From Epinephelus fuscoguttatus (lineage: Eukaryota > Chordata > Actinopteri > Perciformes > Serranidae), in NCBI RefSeq assembly GCF_011397635.1, contig NC_064760.1, positions 28,246,856 to 28,310,855 on the forward strand: a DNA stretch of 64,000 nucleotides, given 5' to 3'. The notes below the pieces were generated by a model. That model worked only from the letters and a program-made list of their open reading frames with translations. It did no database searches and was not told the origin of the DNA. A program made the translations under genes and the position numbers. Every line of letters begins with the position of its first letter. Positions within the stretch are counted from its first letter, which is position 1. Positions 61,501 through 64,000 of the stretch are shown here, in pieces.

Positions 61501-62627
61501 AACAGATTGATAGTGTCACAAACCGTAATGGACAAGTAATTAATATCTATTGCACAGACTCCATTTGGGACCCTAATGCATCATATTGAATTTCAGATGA
61601 AACAAAAAAACGGAGTGACAGAAAACATCTCAATGTCTGGCGCCGTGTCAAGCTCATTTCGGCCCAGCCGGCCTAATAACAAGGACTATATACATTCCCT
61701 TTTCACAGCAGCACTCCAGCCGGCTTCAATTTTGGCAGGACAGAATGCAGTGTATTTTTACCTCCGGTCCTTTCTGTCAAGCTCTGAAAAGGCCAAATGG
61801 GTAGTGGTGGACAGTTTCTTCACCACCTCAATACCCAAAATTGTGTTGGCTGCTTATAGAAGAGTGCTGGTGCAGGGAGTAAAACGAAGAGTGACAGGAC
61901 GAGGTCCCGGCACGAGGGCAGAGAGCTGTGAGCTGAGCGTGGTGAGGAGCAGTGCGTCCCCGCCCCGGCAGCCTCATTCACTATTTATTTGTGTATCTGT
62001 ATGTGAGCATACTGCCCATGCTAGCTAGCGTCACTCTGTTTGCTTACGTTTTTGGTGTAGCGTTCACACACGCACACACACGTCCGCATTCTGGTGAACT
62101 TTCTGTGCTGCGTGTGGAGCTGTGCGACTGCCTCACTGAGGTAAGAAAGGCATTCAATAGTTGCCTTTCTGCCTCAGCGGTCACACTTCAGATTATCAGT
62201 CTTTTACATTCATACCAGGCTGTAGGCAGCGGAGGAGAGAAAAGAGAGAAGAAGAAAAAAATGTAACAGTAGTGTGAGAGAGTGCACAAGTTCCTTTCTC
62301 ATGTTTTTGTCCTCTTTTCCATGGTAACATGCCTTTCACTGCAATCTGTCCGTTTCCATATCTCCCCCTATATTCTCTCCTCTCTGTTGTGTCTCTTGCT
62401 GCCAGTGCCAGTAGGCACACAGCTGTAGCCACATGAAATCCCCTGGAGTGGGAGAGTATGTGGACTTACATGTACACATGGACTCTGTGTGTCTGTGTGT
62501 GTGTATATGTTTGCCTGTGTGCGGTGCTGAGCCGAAGTGAGCAGAGCATGTGGGGGGAATATTTACGCGGGCCAACCTTTAACGGCACTCAATCCCACGG
62601 GCCTGGACCTGCCATAGCCAGAGCCCT

Positions 62628-62652
62628 GTGTGTGTGTGTGTGTGTGTGTGTG
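62628..62652 (+). repeat. (GT)n microsatellite cluster
   Basis: About 12 GT units. Similar shorter GT/CG-GT words occur at 62487-62505 and 62735-62762 (including CGCGCGTGTGTGTGTGCGC), so alternating purine-pyrimidine DNA recurs over 280 bp. Confidence 0.9.
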
Positions 62653-64000
62653 TTCACAGTGTATGCAGCAGTGTTTGTGCAAGAACGTACATGTTTGTGC
62701 AGTATTGATGTGAGGCTGTGGAGATGAGTTATGTGCGCGTACGGACGCGCGCGTGTGTGTGTGCGCTCGTCTATCAGTTAGGCTGCATGCTGGCACGCTC
62801 CACTTTCTCAATGTCAAGCTAACACATATTCAACAGCAACTAACGTCACAACCTTGACACATATCTCACCCACAGACATTCTTTTCCAGCACACATTCAG
62901 AGTGGCATCGGTAAGCCTATTGCCATTACTATAGAATGTGTCATTGTCAGCCTGCATCACCGCACCGAGAAATGACACATAGGTCTGGTCTGTAACACAC
63001 AGATTAGCTCCTCAGTGTGTGGGAAATATGTATCTATACATCAAACAGCAGCAACTCACTTTAGGCGTTAAAGGTCAAACATTGCTTCTTTTTTTACATG
63101 AATTTTATTAATTTACATAACTTTTACATTTTCATCGTCTGATTGCTATGATTATATTCTTTCTTTTCAGTTATATGCAGCACATAGAACAGAAATAGTC
63201 TGTACTTGTTTTGACAATTTTTTGCAACAGGCTTTTTTTAATAGAGGAGACTCTGACATAAACAGGAGGAAAAACAAGTGTAAATACAAAAATAAATGGC
63301 GACTGAATTCCATTTAGCTGCTTCAGTTTCAGGGCCCTTGCATTGTGCATGTTGGCTCGATGTCATGACTTAATGGGACTCTTAAATAGAACAGAGTCAT
63401 CGTTAATGTTATTTAGCAACACCTGTGCTTTTGTTAGGATGACTGCTGTGGAAAAAAGCCTGTTGTGGCTTGATAATTTTCATATAACAAAGATCTACGA
63501 TAGAGATGTGTGCACATTTTGTTTCAGCTTTAAATGTACAAGGCTGTTTAATGAGTGGCAAATCTTTGTTTTAAATCTCTCCTAAATGAATTTTAAAAAT
63601 GGATAAAAGCAAACTAAGTAATGTACAGTCAGCTGTGGTGGTATAATGTTGATTTGCTGGCCTTAATGTAAGACTCCCCCCTCCCTCGATGTCTTTAAAT
63701 CTCTCTGACTGTGCTATCTGCGTCTCTCTCACCCTCTTATTGGTGAACAGCAGGAGTCAGGGGGAAAAATACCTGAAATGTTAATGATGGTTAATACACA
63801 ACTACACTGGTTAATGCTGACTGGTAAATTTTAGTTAAGGATATCATTTAATCTATAAGCATCAAAGTTCATTCTTGACTTCGGAAAAAGTACTCTGACA
63901 AAATAATCCCAACTCGAGGTTTGTTTACTACCTTTTTCAAGGCCTTTATTCAAATTATGGGGTCTAAGTCTAAGTCTTTAAAGTGCTAATATGTTCACAG

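Noticed and set aside
61576-62028. 150-codon plus-strand open frame
   Set aside because: It has no family resemblance, no splice context and ordinary composition. Part of it runs into simple sequence. One such frame is expected by chance in 64 kb.

Overview
This is vertebrate nuclear DNA, almost certainly from a percomorph-type teleost fish. Split genes with GT/AG introns, many CA/GT microsatellites, and the fish-type miniature transposons and tRNA-headed SINE all point that way. I see no operons, CRISPR arrays, phage or bacterial features. Four protein-coding genes can be reconstructed; everything else is intron, UTR or intergenic DNA shaped by transposon debris and simple repeats.

Layout. 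(1) 1527-9307, minus: plp1, myelin proteolipid protein in its DM20 form, seven coding exons joined by clean splice sites, 245 aa. Exons 2-6 measure 187, 157, 169, 74 and 66 bp, the sizes I recall for mammalian PLP1 (with 157 bp as the DM20 part of exon 3). (2) 12098-15209, minus: a protocadherin of the PCDH20 type, 851 aa, with a tiny first exon that supplies half of the signal peptide. (3) 18460-21867, plus: an RGCC-like (regulator of cell cycle) gene, five coding exons, 112 aa, ending at a polyA signal near 22461. (4) 35129-50778 and beyond, minus: the last two coding exons of nlgn3 (neuroligin 3), separated by a 14 kb intron. Its 5' exons lie outside the window, beyond an intron longer than 13.2 kb.

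The genes do not form a pathway in the bacterial sense, but three of the four encode membrane proteins with nervous-system roles in their families: a myelin tetraspan, an adhesion cadherin and a postsynaptic adhesion receptor. In human, PLP1 and NLGN3 are on Xq, while RGCC and PCDH20 are on 13q. Finding PCDH20-type and RGCC-type genes side by side between plp1 and nlgn3 suggests that the fish segment keeps ancient paralogues (ohnologues) that mammals lost from the X-linked copy.

Most notable observations: a symmetric SOX/octamer cluster about 260-320 bp upstream of the plp1 start; a pair of near-palindromic RFX X-boxes 29 bp apart downstream of plp1; loss of the CDK1-type threonine in the RGCC-like protein; a dense G-quadruplex-capable tract just after the nlgn3 stop codon; a 71-bp GT repeat abutting the RGCC-like promoter; and several nested or foldback miniature transposons, including two opposite-facing relatives. 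I found no convincing wholly new biological system.
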